Shown: one piece after another, positions 40,702 to 50,655 of the stretch
Layout: each line of letters starts with the position of its first letter
Numbering within the stretch: the first letter of the stretch is position 1
Assembly: GCF_009936175.1 (NCBI RefSeq)
Contig: NZ_AP019773.1
Coordinates: 434,001-498,000, forward strand
DNA length: 64,000 nucleotides
Reading direction: 5' to 3'
DNA from: Bartonella quintana
GTDB lineage: Bacteria; Pseudomonadota; Alphaproteobacteria; Rhizobiales; Rhizobiaceae
Made by a program: the position numbers and the translations under genes
The notes under the pieces: model-generated
The model's database searches: none
Told to the model about the DNA's origin: nothing
The model's input: only the letters and a program-made list of their open reading frames with translations

Positions 40702-40965
40702 CATTTGAAAAGAAACAATGTGTTGTTTCTTAATGCAAGAGTAGGTGCAATCTTGGGAGTTGGGAAATATAATGATGGTATAAGCTTATACCTTTATAAG
40801 CGTGAAGATAGTGGGATCCAATGGATCTTGCGTTATATCCTAAAGGTGGCATCAGAAGAGGAGATTAGGGCCAGATGAGATCTCTCTTTAGATACAACCT
40901 TAAATGAACAGCACAATAGGGAGCTTCGTGTGGAGTGTGATTCAATGAAAGAACGCGAAAAGTAA
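40702..40965 (+). pseudogene. N-terminal relic of a P4-type tyrosine integrase
   Basis: The translation includes LNARVGAILGVGKYNDGISL, YLYKREDSGIQWILRYIL, then after an in-frame stop LSLDTTLNEQHNRELRVECD and SMKEREK. This follows the DUF4102 arm-binding domain of P4-like integrases (L....VR.L..GKY.DG.GLYL.....G...W..RY........LG......L.EAR). The catalytic domain with its Arg-His-Arg-Tyr residues is not found downstream. It shows that an integrative element once sat here. Confidence 0.7.
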
Positions 40966-41769
40966 AAAAGAAGGTACTGCATAATTTCCACTAAAGATAA
41001 CATAGTCTAGCTATTTTCAGATGCAGAAATTTGCCATTTTACCATTCTGCAGGGTAGTTTAAGCAATAAGAGATAGCCAGAAAATTTTTGTACTGACGTT
41101 GTTTGTGATGATAATGTATTGGAATTGATTGTTGGTTATAAAATAGTTTCAAGTCACCTTGAATGGTGATAATAGGTGATTCGAAATAAATGCATTCAGA
41201 GTTCTGATTTTCTTTTTCGTGAAAATTAATTTTTTCAAATTTACAATTGGTATTGTAACTGCAGAGGCAATTTTACAATATCTTTTTTTTATGATGATTC
41301 TCAAAAATTGTTATGAAGACAGAGAAGATTTGGTATTTCTATTTTTATCATATCAAGACTACGCTAGTTCATCGTTTTGAGTAGAATGATTTATTCCCCC
41401 ATTAGCGTCTAGGTTCTAATTTTTTGTACAATCTTAAAGTGTTAAAAAGATTCACACTTTGATTTTTATGGTGATAGTTGTTGAACAAGTGATATCTGCT
41501 TTTATATGTTTTGTACTTCATAGGGAGAAGTTCAGACAATTTAGAACTTTTACAGTCAAAGGATTTTGGAGAGAAAATATTATTAAAATGACGATGATCA
41601 TAGATTCTTATTGATGCTCCTTGAAATAAATTTGCCTCAAATTGGATCATTTTGAATGTTTTTTTGCCTAAATTTTTCCATTTTTAGATAAGTTTGTAAT
41701 TTTTTTTATTTTTTGTGTGAAAGATGATTAAGAATTTCTTGTTGTTTAGAACATTTTATTTCATAGCAA
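40966..41769. other. Decayed region, nothing recognised
   Basis: About 800 AT-rich bases after the integrase relic. A minus-strand frame at 41402-41650 has no support. No repeat or RNA identified. Confidence 0.5.
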
Positions 41770-41890
41770 GAATATCGCATCGACATTATGGTCAGTGCGA
41801 GAGGGCAATCAGGGAACCTCCTCCCCCCCCCCCGCGTGGATCCCTTAGATTGTCGGGCCTGGCTGCGGATTTCCTCAGTCAGGCTTTTTA
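41770..41890 (+). ncRNA. Candidate structured small RNA with CCTCC and an 11-base C tract
   Basis: This stretch is clearly richer in G and C than its surroundings and contains GGGAACCTCCT running into a homopolymer of eleven C (41823-41833), an anti-Shine-Dalgarno-like sequence, and ends in a strong terminator. No coding frame fits. CU-rich unpaired loops are typical of alphaproteobacterial trans-acting sRNAs, but I cannot assign a family, and the 5' end is a guess. The C tract could vary in length by slippage. Confidence 0.4.
41857..41890 (+). terminator. Strong intrinsic terminator
   Basis: GCCTGGCTG (41857-41865) pairs with CAGTCAGGC (41876-41884) over nine positions, one of them G-T, and is followed by five T. 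It lies about 100 bases upstream of the hypothetical gene at 41995, so it separates that gene from upstream transcription. Confidence 0.7.
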
Positions 41891-41994
41891 GAATTCAGTA
41901 TTAGTTTATAGGTTGAAAATTGTTTTTTATCAAAAAGTCTGATGAAAAATGCGTTGTGGGAATATGCTTTGTATATCTTAGTTAGGGAGAGATA

Positions 41995-42375
41995 ATGGTC
42001 TTTTGCGGGCGTCGTATTGTTCTCTGTGTGTTTGTTTTTTTGGTTTTCGCAGCCAGTTTTTTTGCTTCTCGAAATGTTGCCATTTATCAGTTTTTATTTG
42101 GTCGGTTTTTTTCTTCTCACCAGGTTGATGTAACAGAGGCAGAGGCTATGCTCCTAGAGAGATTGGCAATATCTTTTCCAGATATTATAATGGAACTCTC
42201 TAAGCTGAATCCTCAGCAACAAAAGCAAGTGATTGAGCAAATACGCCAATATACAATTGCTGCTGCTTTTGCGAGCGGGCAAAGCGATGAGGATGCACAG
42301 AAATTGGGTAGAGCTGTTGTTGTGGCTATATTTAAAGCGATTTCTCATCCTTCCATTGGTGATGCTTACTTTTAG
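41995..42375 (+). CDS. Small exported or membrane-anchored hypothetical protein
   Basis: A 126-residue protein with an N-terminal hydrophobic segment (about residues 7-25, RIVLCVFVFLVFAASFFA) that could be a signal peptide or anchor. The rest is helical, with EAEAMLLERLAISFPDIIME and LNPQQQKQVIEQIRQY. AGGGAGAG precedes the ATG at good spacing. I recognise no family. It stands alone in a decayed neighbourhood, yet the frame, start and composition look coding. Confidence 0.6.
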   Translation: MVFCGRRIVLCVFVFLVFAASFFASRNVAIYQFLFGRFFSSHQVDVTEAEAMLLERLAISFPDIIMELSKLNPQQQKQVIEQIRQYTIAAAFASGQSDEDAQKLGRAVVVAIFKAISHPSIGDAYF

Positions 42376-43308
42376 TCATTTCTTAAGCAATTATGCGTTT
42401 ACGGTTTCTCCTAAGGGTATTTTTTGTGCTTTTCATGGAATTTTGGAAAGCATGCAGAAAGGGTATGGCGCCCTTTTTTTATTTGGTATGATAGGGGGAA
42501 AGATGGAACAACTACGAAAGCCCTTTTTTCTGCAGATTTTAGGATATTTATTTGTTGTATAATTCTTGAAAATGGAGAAGGGACGTGCAAGGGTGGATTG
42601 AACCATAGTCATGATATGCGGACAATTTAAAATGGGGATGAAGCAATATAAAGTTTTATTCAGACGTTATTGAGATTGTTTGCCTGTCCCTTTATAGAAT
42701 TTTCTAAAAACAGATAGAAGTAATTATTTAAGCTATACTATACGATTAAAAAATAATGTGTTGAGACACAGTCATAAGTTTCTTATGGTTAATTATGGTA
42801 AATGGGTTTGTCTGGCATGGATTTTTTTGCAGTGAGTATTTATCAACCAATCATTGGGGAGAGTTGGTAAAGGTTTCTATTGCTAGTAGGTCTGCTGCAA
42901 TATTGAGGGCGTTCTGGGAAATTATTCCAGTCTCTGATGCTTTTTACGGTTGTGGAATTGACCTCAATGAGGTTTTTGATAATTGTATGTAGAAAATGCC
43001 AGCGATATTTTCAATACTGTTTTTGTCTTCTAAAGTTGGGTGCGCGGTAGATTTATAAACAAGTGATAGAGTATATCATTTGTTTAGGACGTTAAAAACT
43101 TCTTTATAGTTTCTTTATTTTTTTGATATCTTATGAAATACAGAAATATATAATTCGTAAGTTTAAGAGATTTTCTTATAGTGGGAAAAATTACCTTTAA
43201 ATTGTCTTAATATTTCCATTTTCAAGCCGCTCTTTTGTTTTCTTTTTATGTAAAATGCGTCCGCTCAGCCGTTGCGGCTGGGATTTGATATATAATGAAG
43301 AGAAAAAA
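42376..43308. other. Region with unassigned fragments upstream of the transglycosylase
   Basis: No confident gene. Protein-like pieces such as SIASRSAAILRAFWEIIPVS (about 42865-42925) suggest a decayed gene of unknown family. A tight hairpin CAGCCG-TTG-CGGCTG (43266-43280) lies about 30 bases ahead of the transglycosylase start and may be regulatory. Confidence 0.4.
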
Positions 43309-43818
43309 ATGCAATTTTTGAAAATCTTTTTAAGCGCAGCATTTGTTGTATTTTTTGTGTTTAATATAAGTTGGGCGCATACCGTGTTAAATGTTGCAAG
43401 ATCAAGTGAAGGCACAGAGATTATTACTTCTAAAATTCCTGTTCGTCCTTATGAGTTTCTTATTCAAAAGATTGCGAATAAGTACAATGTTCCTATTAAT
43501 TTGGCACACGCTGTTGTAAGGGTTGAAAGTGATTATAAGGCACGTACAAAAGGGGCTGCTGGCGAGATAGGTTTGATGCAAATTAAACCATCTACTGCAC
43601 GAAGTTTGGGTTTTAAGGGTTCTGTGCACGATCTTTATGATCCTGCAACAAATCTTGAATATGGTATGCGTTATTTGGCGCGGGCATATAAACTAAGTTC
43701 TGGCGATACGTGTGGCACAATCCTTAAATATAATGCAGGTCATGCTGCAAAAAAAATGAATTCCATTTCGGAAAAATATTGCTCAAAAGTGAAAACTTAT
43801 CTGGCTTCATTGAAATAA
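43309..43818 (+). CDS. Lytic transglycosylase, SLT/VirB1-like
   Basis: A 169-residue exported muramidase. The frame is open from 43255, but the ATG at 43309 follows GAAGAGA and begins a proper signal peptide (MQFLKIFLSAAFVVFFVFNI, cleavage near SWA-H). The SLT domain (about 50-169) has the catalytic glutamate in AVVRVESDYKA, the GEIGLMQIKPSTARSLG block, DLYDPATNLEYGMRYLA and the LKYNAGH loop. It cleaves the glycan strands of peptidoglycan in the periplasm, making 1,6-anhydro ends. It is short and single-domain, like VirB1-type or MltE-like enzymes. It lies just upstream of rnpB and the dcw cluster; no secretion-system genes are near. Confidence 0.88.
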   Translation: MQFLKIFLSAAFVVFFVFNISWAHTVLNVARSSEGTEIITSKIPVRPYEFLIQKIANKYNVPINLAHAVVRVESDYKARTKGAAGEIGLMQIKPSTARSLGFKGSVHDLYDPATNLEYGMRYLARAYKLSSGDTCGTILKYNAGHAAKKMNSISEKYCSKVKTYLASLK

Positions 43819-43911
43819 AATACACCTTGAAAGCAAAGTGTTTTTTGATCAGGTTTTAAAATATCTTAAGGGGACTCTTTTCACTTGACGAAAAATGTTT
43901 TATAAATGATG

Positions 43912-44305
43912 TGTCAGTCGGCTGGGCAACCGCGCTTGTTCAATGCCTAAAAGTGGCAGGTGAGGAAAGTCCGGGCTCCATGGAAAAACGGTGCCGGGTA
44001 ACACCCGGCGGGGGCGACCCTAGGGAAAGTGCCACAGAAAGCAAACCGCCTATTTTTATAGGTAAGGGTGAAAGGGTGGAGTAAGAGCCCACCGCGCATT
44101 CAGTAATGAATGTGGCAAGGTAAACCCCACCGGGAGCAAGACCAAATAGTAATGACGCGCAAGGCTTAGACTTGCAGCCGGTTTCCGGGCGAGTCATTCG
44201 GGTAGGTTGCACGAGGCGGATGGTAACATCCGTCCCAGATGAATGGTTGCCATGTAAAGTGTAAACTTTACCATACAGAACCCGGCTTACAGGCCGACTG
44301 ATATT
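43912..44305 (+). ncRNA. rnpB: RNase P RNA, bacterial class A
   Basis: Catalytic RNA that removes tRNA 5' leaders. The closing helix P1 is TCAGTCGG (43914-43921) with CCGACTGA (44294-44301). Conserved pieces are present in order: the CRI-type GAGGAAAGTCCGGGCTCC, the GTGCCACAGAAA block, AAGGGTGAAAGGGTGG, AGAGCCCACCGCG, GGCAAGGTAAACCCCACCGG, and the 3' block CAGAACCCGGCTTACAG. The tRNA-CCA binding GGT loop lies in the GTAGGTTGCACGAGG area. A TTGACG box at 43885-43890 may be the -35 element, but the TATAAA nearby is too close, so the promoter is uncertain. It precedes the dcw cluster, as in other Rhizobiales. Confidence 0.97.
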
Positions 44306-44598
44306 TCATGATTGACCAGATATTTTACATAATTGATATTGTACATTGAGTGTTGCACACAGGCTTTTTTCTATGGACTGCATGTTTTTGAAGGGGACAC
44401 TCAAATTAAAGAATTTTTTTAAAATTATAACATTTCTTTAAGTATAAGGCATTAGAATATGCATTGGGTTAACTTTAGCGTCATTTTCTTTCATTGTGGT
44501 AGAAAGGAAAGTTGAAGTTTCCTATCCTGGCATCAGTTGCCATTGATAGCTATTGATTTGAAAAAGCATAAATAAAGCATAAATCAAGACGGATTATT

Positions 44599-45597
44599 TT
44601 GACAAAACCAGGGAACAGAGCTGAGCGCCATATTCCAGTGTTATTACAGCCAGTTTTAGCTGGGCTTATGCCATTGATTGGGGCAAAAGTGATTGATGGT
44701 ACCTTTGGTGCTGGTGGTTATACGCGTGCTTTGTTAAATGCGGGTGCACAGGTTATTGCTCTTGATCGTGATCCTCATGCTGTTCGTGAGGGACAATCGC
44801 TTGTTGATGAATTTTTTCCACGACTTCGTTTGATGCAAATGGAGTTTTCACAGTTGGATCGCGTCGTTGAAGAGAAGGTGGATGCTGTTATTTTGGATAT
44901 TGGTGTTTCTTCAATGCAGTTTGATGAAGCTGAAAGGGGATTTTCTTTTCAAAAAGATGGTCCATTAGATATGCGAATGGCTCAGACTGGTTTTACGGCT
45001 GGCGATGTGGTGAATCGTTTAAAAAAGGATGATTTAGCTCGGATCTTTAAAATATTAGGGGAAGAACGCTATGCGGGCCGAATTGCTCGGATGATTGAAA
45101 AGCGCCGCTGTGTTCAACCTTTTTTGCGTACAGGTGATCTTGCTCATGCCATTGAGGCACTGGTGGGACGTAAACCGGGAGATCGCATTCATCCTGCAAC
45201 GCGTGTATTTCAGGCTCTTCGCATTTATGTTAACGATGAAATTGGTGAACTTGCACGTGGCTTATTCGCTGCTGAAAGCGTTTTGAAACCAGGAGGCCGT
45301 TTGGGTGTTGTGAGTTTTCATTCTCTTGAAGATCGTATGGTCAAAAGATTTTTTTCTGCTCGTTCAGGAAGGTGTAGGAGATCACGTTATCTTCCTGAAA
45401 TAGAGGCGGCTCCAGCAACATTTGTTTCTTTGTTTAAAGGTGCAATAACGGCAAGTAAAGAAGAGCTCCAGCAAAATCCTCGTTCACGTTCTGCTAGGTT
45501 GCGTATTGGTATACGTACTGAAGCGGAGTGTCTTGCTAAAGATATAAAATTATTTGATTTTGCAGGGATTGCCAGTTTTGAAGGCAGCAAGAAATGA
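44599..45597 (+). CDS. rsmH: 16S rRNA m4C1402 methyltransferase
   Basis: A 332-residue SAM-dependent enzyme (formerly MraW) that methylates N4 of C1402 in 16S rRNA. It shows [13 protein letters not shown], the SAM motif [19 protein letters not shown], the [20 protein letters not shown] motif with [14 protein letters not shown], the [20 protein letters not shown] block and [14 protein letters not shown]. It begins with TTG, the only in-frame start that fits, with AAGACGG ahead of it. It is the first gene of the dcw cluster here and overlaps ftsL by four bases. Rhizobiales usually have mraZ upstream; the space here is too short. Confidence 0.95.
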   Translation: MTKPGNRAERHIPVLLQPVLAGLMPLIGAKVIDGTFGAGGYTRALLNAGAQVIALDRDPHAVREGQSLVDEFFPRLRLMQMEFSQLDRVVEEKVDAVILDIGVSSMQFDEAERGFSFQKDGPLDMRMAQTGFTAGDVVNRLKKDDLARIFKILGEERYAGRIARMIEKRRCVQPFLRTGDLAHAIEALVGRKPGDRIHPATRVFQALRIYVNDEIGELARGLFAAESVLKPGGRLGVVSFHSLEDRMVKRFFSARSGRCRRSRYLPEIEAAPATFVSLFKGAITASKEELQQNPRSRSARLRIGIRTEAECLAKDIKLFDFAGIASFEGSKK

Positions 45598-45998
45598 CAG
45601 TTTTTCGTACATTTGATATGATTTTAGTAATGATTATGATTTGTATGGCAGGCCTTACTTATAAGGTCAAATATGATGTCCAAAAACGGATGAGCGAAGT
45701 CCGTCGTCTTGAACATCAAATTGCTGCAGAAAAAAATACAGTGAGTTTGCTTTATGCTGAATGGGCTGTGATGATAGAGCCTTCACGCATGCAAAAACTT
45801 GCGAAGCATTATCAAAAAGAACTAGGTTTAGAGATTATTCAGCCTCGCCAAGTTGTAGAGTTTGAGGACATTCCAGTACGTGTACATGATCAAATTGGAG
45901 AAGTGATTAAACAAAATATCTTGAAGGAAGGGAAAGATATTTTAGCGAATAATCGTGCTTCTCAGGTGAATGAGATTGTTCAAAAAGGCGTGCGATGA
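45594..45998 (+). CDS. ftsL: Cell division protein FtsL
   Basis: A 134-residue bitopic inner-membrane protein: one membrane helix (about residues 8-24, [16 protein letters not shown]) followed by a periplasmic coiled coil (about 28-80, [20 protein letters not shown]) and [20 protein letters not shown], the best conserved part of the family. FtsL joins FtsQ and FtsB and passes the septation signal to FtsW and FtsI. It overlaps rsmH and ftsI by four bases each (ATGA junctions), so translation is coupled. The tail after residue 95 is longer than in enterobacteria, as in other Rhizobiales. Confidence 0.9.
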   Translation: MTVFRTFDMILVMIMICMAGLTYKVKYDVQKRMSEVRRLEHQIAAEKNTVSLLYAEWAVMIEPSRMQKLAKHYQKELGLEIIQPRQVVEFEDIPVRVHDQIGEVIKQNILKEGKDILANNRASQVNEIVQKGVR

Positions 45999-47740
45999 TG
46001 AAATCATTTTTTCTCTTTTCCCAGAAGAAAAAGCGCTTAAATAACCAGTTGGATTTTCGTAATTTCTCCATTCGTCGTTCGTATTCTGCTCGTCCACGCT
46101 TACTTTTTTCTTTGCTCTGTTTCCTTATTTTATATGGCGTTATAGGGGCTTGCCTTATTTCTTATGGGCTTGAAGGTGGGCAGATTGAAGAAGCAAAAGG
46201 TCCAGGGGTTCTTCAATTAACTGCACGGCCTGATATTATTGATCGTAATGGTCGTTTATTAGCGACAGATATTAAAACTTACTCGCTTTTTGCTGAACCA
46301 CGACGTGTTATTGATGTAGATGAAACAATTGAATTGCTCTCAACAGTTTTGTCTGATCTTAATTGGCATGAAACTTATAAACGCCTAAAAAGAAAGTCTG
46401 GTTTTTCTTGGATTCAGCGTGGGTTAACGCCAACACAAAAGGCCCAAATTATGGCTCTTGGTATCCCAGGGATTGGTTTTCGTCCTGAAATTCGCCGGTT
46501 TTATCCAGGTGGTTCTGTGGCTTCGCATATTCTCGGCATGGTGAATGTTGATAATCAGGGTATAGCGGGTATGGAAAAATATATTGATGATGCTGGTTTA
46601 AGTGCGTTGCGTTCTGCTGGTCTCGCAACTGAGGAAGCATTAAAGCCAATTCAACTTTCGATAGATGTACGTATTCAGGCAATTGTGCATGATGAACTTA
46701 TAAAGGCAATGAAGCGCTATAAAGCGATTGCTGCAGGGGCTGTTATTTTAAATATCCACACTAATGAAGTTCTTGCTATGGTATCTGTCCCAGATTTTGA
46801 TCCTGGAAATCCTGTTGATGCTTTGAAAAGTGATCGCTTAAATCGTATAACTGCGGGAGCTTTTGAAATGGGATCTATCATGAAAAGTTTTACGACTGCG
46901 ATGGCACTTGATTCAGATATGTTTCATTTAAACAGTCTTATTGACGCTTCAAAACCAATACAAGCAAGTAGTGGATACATCATTCATGATTTTCACGGCA
47001 AAAATCGTCCTTTAACGTTATGGGAGGTTTTTATTTATTCTTCGAATATTGGTTCTGCTAAAGAAGCATTGGCAATTGGGATTGAAAAACATCGCGCTTT
47101 TTTGAAAAAACTTGGTTTGCTTGATCGATTAACTACAGAATTACCTGAGGTTACTCATCCTATTGTGCCACGTCATTGGAAGGATATCCATTCGATGACA
47201 ATCTCTTTTGGGCATGGTATGGCAACAACCCCCTTGCAAACAGCAGTAGGTGCTGCTGCTTTAATGAATGGTGGTTGGTTGATTGCACCTACATTTTTAA
47301 AACGCACAAAAGAGCAAGCTTTGAAACAGGCAAAAAAAGTCTTGCAAGCTAAAACAAGTCAAAATATGCGTTATCTTTATAAGTTAAATAGCGATATTGG
47401 TTCTGGGCGTAATGCAAAAGTAGAAGGTTATCGTGTTGGTGGTAAGACAGGAACAGCGGAAAAAGTTGAAAATGGAAAATATTCTAAAACAAAAAATTTC
47501 AATAGTTTTCTTGCTGCTTTTCCTATTGAAGATCCTGCTTATGTTGTTTTAACAATTATCGATGAACCTAAACCTGAAGATGGAAAATATGCCGCAACAG
47601 CAGGATTGAATGCTGGGCCAATGCTTTCTAATATTGTGCGTCGCTCAGCTAGTTTTCTTGGAATAAAACCAGACTTTAAGAAAGAATATGATTCTATTTT
47701 AAGCACAAAGAACAGTTCAAGATTAGTGAAACAACGGTAA
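45995..47740 (+). CDS. ftsI: Septal peptidoglycan transpeptidase FtsI (PBP3)
   Basis: A 581-residue class B penicillin-binding protein that cross-links septal peptidoglycan. A membrane helix spans about residues 36-57 (LLFSLLCFLILYGVIGACLI). The pedestal domain has RPDIIDRNGRLLATDI, and the transpeptidase domain has all three active-site motifs: SIMK (S294-K297), SSN (349-351) and KTG (484-486 in GGKTGTAEK). It forms a pair with FtsW, encoded five genes downstream. The start ATG overlaps the end of ftsL. The gap of 23 bases to murE keeps it in the operon. Beta-lactams would target it. Confidence 0.96.
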   Translation: MMKSFFLFSQKKKRLNNQLDFRNFSIRRSYSARPRLLFSLLCFLILYGVIGACLISYGLEGGQIEEAKGPGVLQLTARPDIIDRNGRLLATDIKTYSLFAEPRRVIDVDETIELLSTVLSDLNWHETYKRLKRKSGFSWIQRGLTPTQKAQIMALGIPGIGFRPEIRRFYPGGSVASHILGMVNVDNQGIAGMEKYIDDAGLSALRSAGLATEEALKPIQLSIDVRIQAIVHDELIKAMKRYKAIAAGAVILNIHTNEVLAMVSVPDFDPGNPVDALKSDRLNRITAGAFEMGSIMKSFTTAMALDSDMFHLNSLIDASKPIQASSGYIIHDFHGKNRPLTLWEVFIYSSNIGSAKEALAIGIEKHRAFLKKLGLLDRLTTELPEVTHPIVPRHWKDIHSMTISFGHGMATTPLQTAVGAAALMNGGWLIAPTFLKRTKEQALKQAKKVLQAKTSQNMRYLYKLNSDIGSGRNAKVEGYRVGGKTGTAEKVENGKYSKTKNFNSFLAAFPIEDPAYVVLTIIDEPKPEDGKYAATAGLNAGPMLSNIVRRSASFLGIKPDFKKEYDSILSTKNSSRLVKQR

Positions 47741-47763
47741 AATTAATATAAAGGTGCGTTGGC

Positions 47764-49215
47764 ATGTTGTTTGGAACAGTTTTTACAGAATGTATTGAAA
47801 ATAGTCGTCTTTTTTCAATGGAAATAACAGGAATAACCGCAGATTCTCGGCAAGTCTTACCGGGCTATGTCTTTGTAGCTCTTCAAGGCAATCAAGATGA
47901 TGGTAGACACTATATCAATGATGCTATAAAGCGTGGTGCACAAGCAATCGTTACAGATTGTAATGCTGTTCTTGAGAATTTCTCTGTTCCTGTTCTGCAT
48001 GTTTTGGATGTTCGCCATAGTTTAGCGATAGCAGCTGCACGTTTTTACGGTTCTCAACCTGAAATAGTAGTAGCTGTGACAGGTACAAGTGGTAAAACAT
48101 CAGTTGTCTCTTTTCTTCGACAAATTTGGACACATGTTGGATTATGTGCTGCCAGTATAGGAACAGTAGGTATTGTTTCTCCTCACCGGAATGATTCTTG
48201 TTCTTTCACAACACCCGATCCAGTCGTTTTACAACGCCTCCTTTATGAAATGTCCAATGAAGGTGTTACACATGCCGCCCTTGAGGCATCTTCGCATGGG
48301 CTTGATCAAAGTCGACTGGATGGGGTACGTTTAACTGCTGCTGCCTTTACCAATCTAGGGCGTGATCATATGGATTATCACAAAGACGTAGAGGATTATT
48401 TGCAGGCTAAAATGAGGCTATTTGATACACTTTTGCCTCAAGATGCTCCTGCTTTGGTTTTTGCAGATGATATTTATTCGCAAAAGGTGATTGATATTGT
48501 TACGAAAGCGCGCCGTCGGATTTTAACAATTGGGCGTAAAGGAAAATTTATCACTATTAATCGTATTGAACATCAACGTTTGAAACAGTGTGTTGAATGT
48601 CGTGTGGAAAACAATATTTATACATTTGATTTGCCTTTAGCGGGAAATTTTCAGGTGACCAATGCACTTATGGCAGCAGGACTAGCAATTGCAACAGGTA
48701 TCTCTCCTAAGAAGGTTTTTCATTCGCTTGAAGTTTTGCAGGGAGCACCTGGACGGTTAGAATTAGTTGGAAAGACAGAAAATAATGCTCCTGTTTATAT
48801 AGATTATGCGCATAAACCAGAAGCTTTAGAGCAGGTGTTGCTTTCTGTTCGCCCCTTTACACAAGGACGTTTAATCCTTGTTTTTGGTTGCGGAGGTGAT
48901 CGCGATCAAGGAAAAAGACCTTTGATGGGGAAAATTGCAGAAAATAAGGCTGATATTGTTATTGTAACGGATGATAATCCTCGCACGGAAATGCCAGAAA
49001 AAATCCGCAAGGATATTTTACAAGCAGCACCAAGAGCAATAGAAATCGCAGATCGTGGTGAAGCTATTTCTTATGCAGTTGGGCTTCTAAAAGCAGAAGA
49101 TACATTAATCATTGCGGGAAAAGGTCATGAGAATGGTCAAGTTATAGGGAAAAAAACATATCCTTTTTCAGATCGTTTGAAAGCGATTGATTCTTTGCAG
49201 GAACGGATGAGATGA
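47764..49215 (+). CDS. murE: UDP-MurNAc-tripeptide synthetase (meso-DAP adding)
   Basis: A 483-residue Mur ligase that adds the third residue to UDP-MurNAc-L-Ala-D-Glu in the cytoplasm. It shows [18 protein letters not shown] (UDP site), [16 protein letters not shown] (ATP P-loop), [12 protein letters not shown] with YLQAKMRLF (carbamylated lysine), [12 protein letters not shown] and the DNPR motif in VTDDNPRTE, which marks specificity for meso-diaminopimelate instead of lysine. The ATG follows AAGGTG. Its last four bases overlap the murF start (ATGA). Length fits the family. Confidence 0.96.
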   Translation: MLFGTVFTECIENSRLFSMEITGITADSRQVLPGYVFVALQGNQDDGRHYINDAIKRGAQAIVTDCNAVLENFSVPVLHVLDVRHSLAIAAARFYGSQPEIVVAVTGTSGKTSVVSFLRQIWTHVGLCAASIGTVGIVSPHRNDSCSFTTPDPVVLQRLLYEMSNEGVTHAALEASSHGLDQSRLDGVRLTAAAFTNLGRDHMDYHKDVEDYLQAKMRLFDTLLPQDAPALVFADDIYSQKVIDIVTKARRRILTIGRKGKFITINRIEHQRLKQCVECRVENNIYTFDLPLAGNFQVTNALMAAGLAIATGISPKKVFHSLEVLQGAPGRLELVGKTENNAPVYIDYAHKPEALEQVLLSVRPFTQGRLILVFGCGGDRDQGKRPLMGKIAENKADIVIVTDDNPRTEMPEKIRKDILQAAPRAIEIADRGEAISYAVGLLKAEDTLIIAGKGHENGQVIGKKTYPFSDRLKAIDSLQERMR

Positions 49216-50633
49216 CAGCTTTATGGGATAAACAGGCGCTTATTGCAGCAATTGATGGCTTTGTAATTGGCTGTATGCCGGAAACTTTTTCTGGGATTTC
49301 TATTGATAGTCGTACTCTGACAGAAGGCGATATTTTTTTCTGTATTAAAGGGCATCATCTTGATGGTCATGATTTTGCTGCGCAAGCTTATGCTCGAGGT
49401 GCAGGCGTTCTTATTGTTGCAGAAAATCGTTTGACTGACATGGAAAAAATATCCGCTCCACTGATTGTTGTTCCTGATGTTTTGCAAGCCTTAGAAAAAC
49501 TTGCGCAAGCTGCACGTAAGCGTTCAAGAGCTAAAATTATAGCGATAACAGGTTCTGTGGGAAAAACGACAACAAAAGAAGCTTTGAAACAAGTGCTTGC
49601 AACTGTTGGAAAGGTTCATGCGAATCTTGCTTCTTTAAACAATTGCTGGGGGGTGCCGCTCACCCTGGCACGGATGCCTGTGGAGAGTGATTACGGTATT
49701 TTTGAAATTGGTATGAATCATGCAGATGAAATTCGTTCTCTGGTCAAGTTGGTTTGTCCGCATGTTGTTTTAGTTACGCATATTGCTGCGGGACATATGG
49801 GTTTTTTCAAAAATCTTAAAGGAATAGCGGATGCAAAAGCTGAAATTTTTGAAGGACTAGATGAAGAAGGAGTGGCTCTTTTAAATGCGGATAATGGTTT
49901 TTTTTCTTATTTAGTCCGAAAAGCAAAACAATGTGGTGTGAAAAAAATCTTAAGTTTTGGTGAGGCTGAAAAGTCTGATTATCAAGCGAGAAACATACGT
50001 CTTCGAACAGATTTTTCTTCTATGATTGTTCATATTGGGGGGCAGGAGAAGGTGATTAAAATTGGTGCCCCCGGACGACATATTGTACAAAATAGTTTAG
50101 CTGTTATTGCGGCTTGTGATGTCATTGGTATTGATTTTGCGTGTGTTTCGCTTTCTTTGAGCCGTTTTTCTCTTCAAAAGGGACGTGGTGTTCGTTATCA
50201 ACTGTTTTTACCAAATGGAGGCGAATTTCATTTAATTGATGAAAGCTATAATGCTAATCCCGCGTCTATGCGTGCTGCTCTTGATCTGCTTGCGACAGGA
50301 CCAGTAGGTGTGGGGGGAAGGCGAATTGCTCTTTTGGGTGATATGCTCGAATTAGGAGCTTATAGTGAAAAACTCCATCGTGATTTAGTAAAGCCAATAT
50401 GTCGTTCTAGTGCTAATCCAGTTTTTTTATTTGGTGAGGCAATGAAGTTTTTAGCTATTGATTTGTCCGCTTATGTTAAGGTTCATTATGCTGAAAATAT
50501 TGAAAAAATTTTACCGCTTATTTTTGCAGAAATTTCCAATGGGGATCTGCTTATGATTAAATCATCCCGTAGTCTTTATTCATCAGATATTGTGACTGCA
50601 CTGCTTGATCACTATAAAGTGGCTTCTCTATAA
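49212..50633 (+). CDS. murF: UDP-MurNAc-pentapeptide synthetase (D-Ala-D-Ala adding)
   Basis: A 473-residue Mur ligase that joins D-Ala-D-Ala (made by Ddl, encoded downstream) to the UDP-MurNAc tripeptide. The motifs are [18 protein letters not shown], the P-loop [14 protein letters not shown], the [20 protein letters not shown] substrate loop typical of Mur[15 protein letters not shown] and [12 protein letters not shown]. It overlaps murE by four bases. The gap to the mraY start is 22 bases. The full length and all key motifs are present. Confidence 0.96.
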   Translation: MTALWDKQALIAAIDGFVIGCMPETFSGISIDSRTLTEGDIFFCIKGHHLDGHDFAAQAYARGAGVLIVAENRLTDMEKISAPLIVVPDVLQALEKLAQAARKRSRAKIIAITGSVGKTTTKEALKQVLATVGKVHANLASLNNCWGVPLTLARMPVESDYGIFEIGMNHADEIRSLVKLVCPHVVLVTHIAAGHMGFFKNLKGIADAKAEIFEGLDEEGVALLNADNGFFSYLVRKAKQCGVKKILSFGEAEKSDYQARNIRLRTDFSSMIVHIGGQEKVIKIGAPGRHIVQNSLAVIAACDVIGIDFACVSLSLSRFSLQKGRGVRYQLFLPNGGEFHLIDESYNANPASMRAALDLLATGPVGVGGRRIALLGDMLELGAYSEKLHRDLVKPICRSSANPVFLFGEAMKFLAIDLSAYVKVHYAENIEKILPLIFAEISNGDLLMIKSSRSLYSSDIVTALLDHYKVASL

Positions 50634-50655
50634 CTTTGATAGGTTTTTTTATGTT

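Noticed and set aside
41402-41650. 82-codon minus-strand frame
   Set aside because: No start context, no family, low-complexity composition.
43309-43818. Transglycosylase as VirB1 of a type IV secretion locus
   Set aside because: No other virB gene is nearby; the neighbours are rnpB and the dcw cluster.
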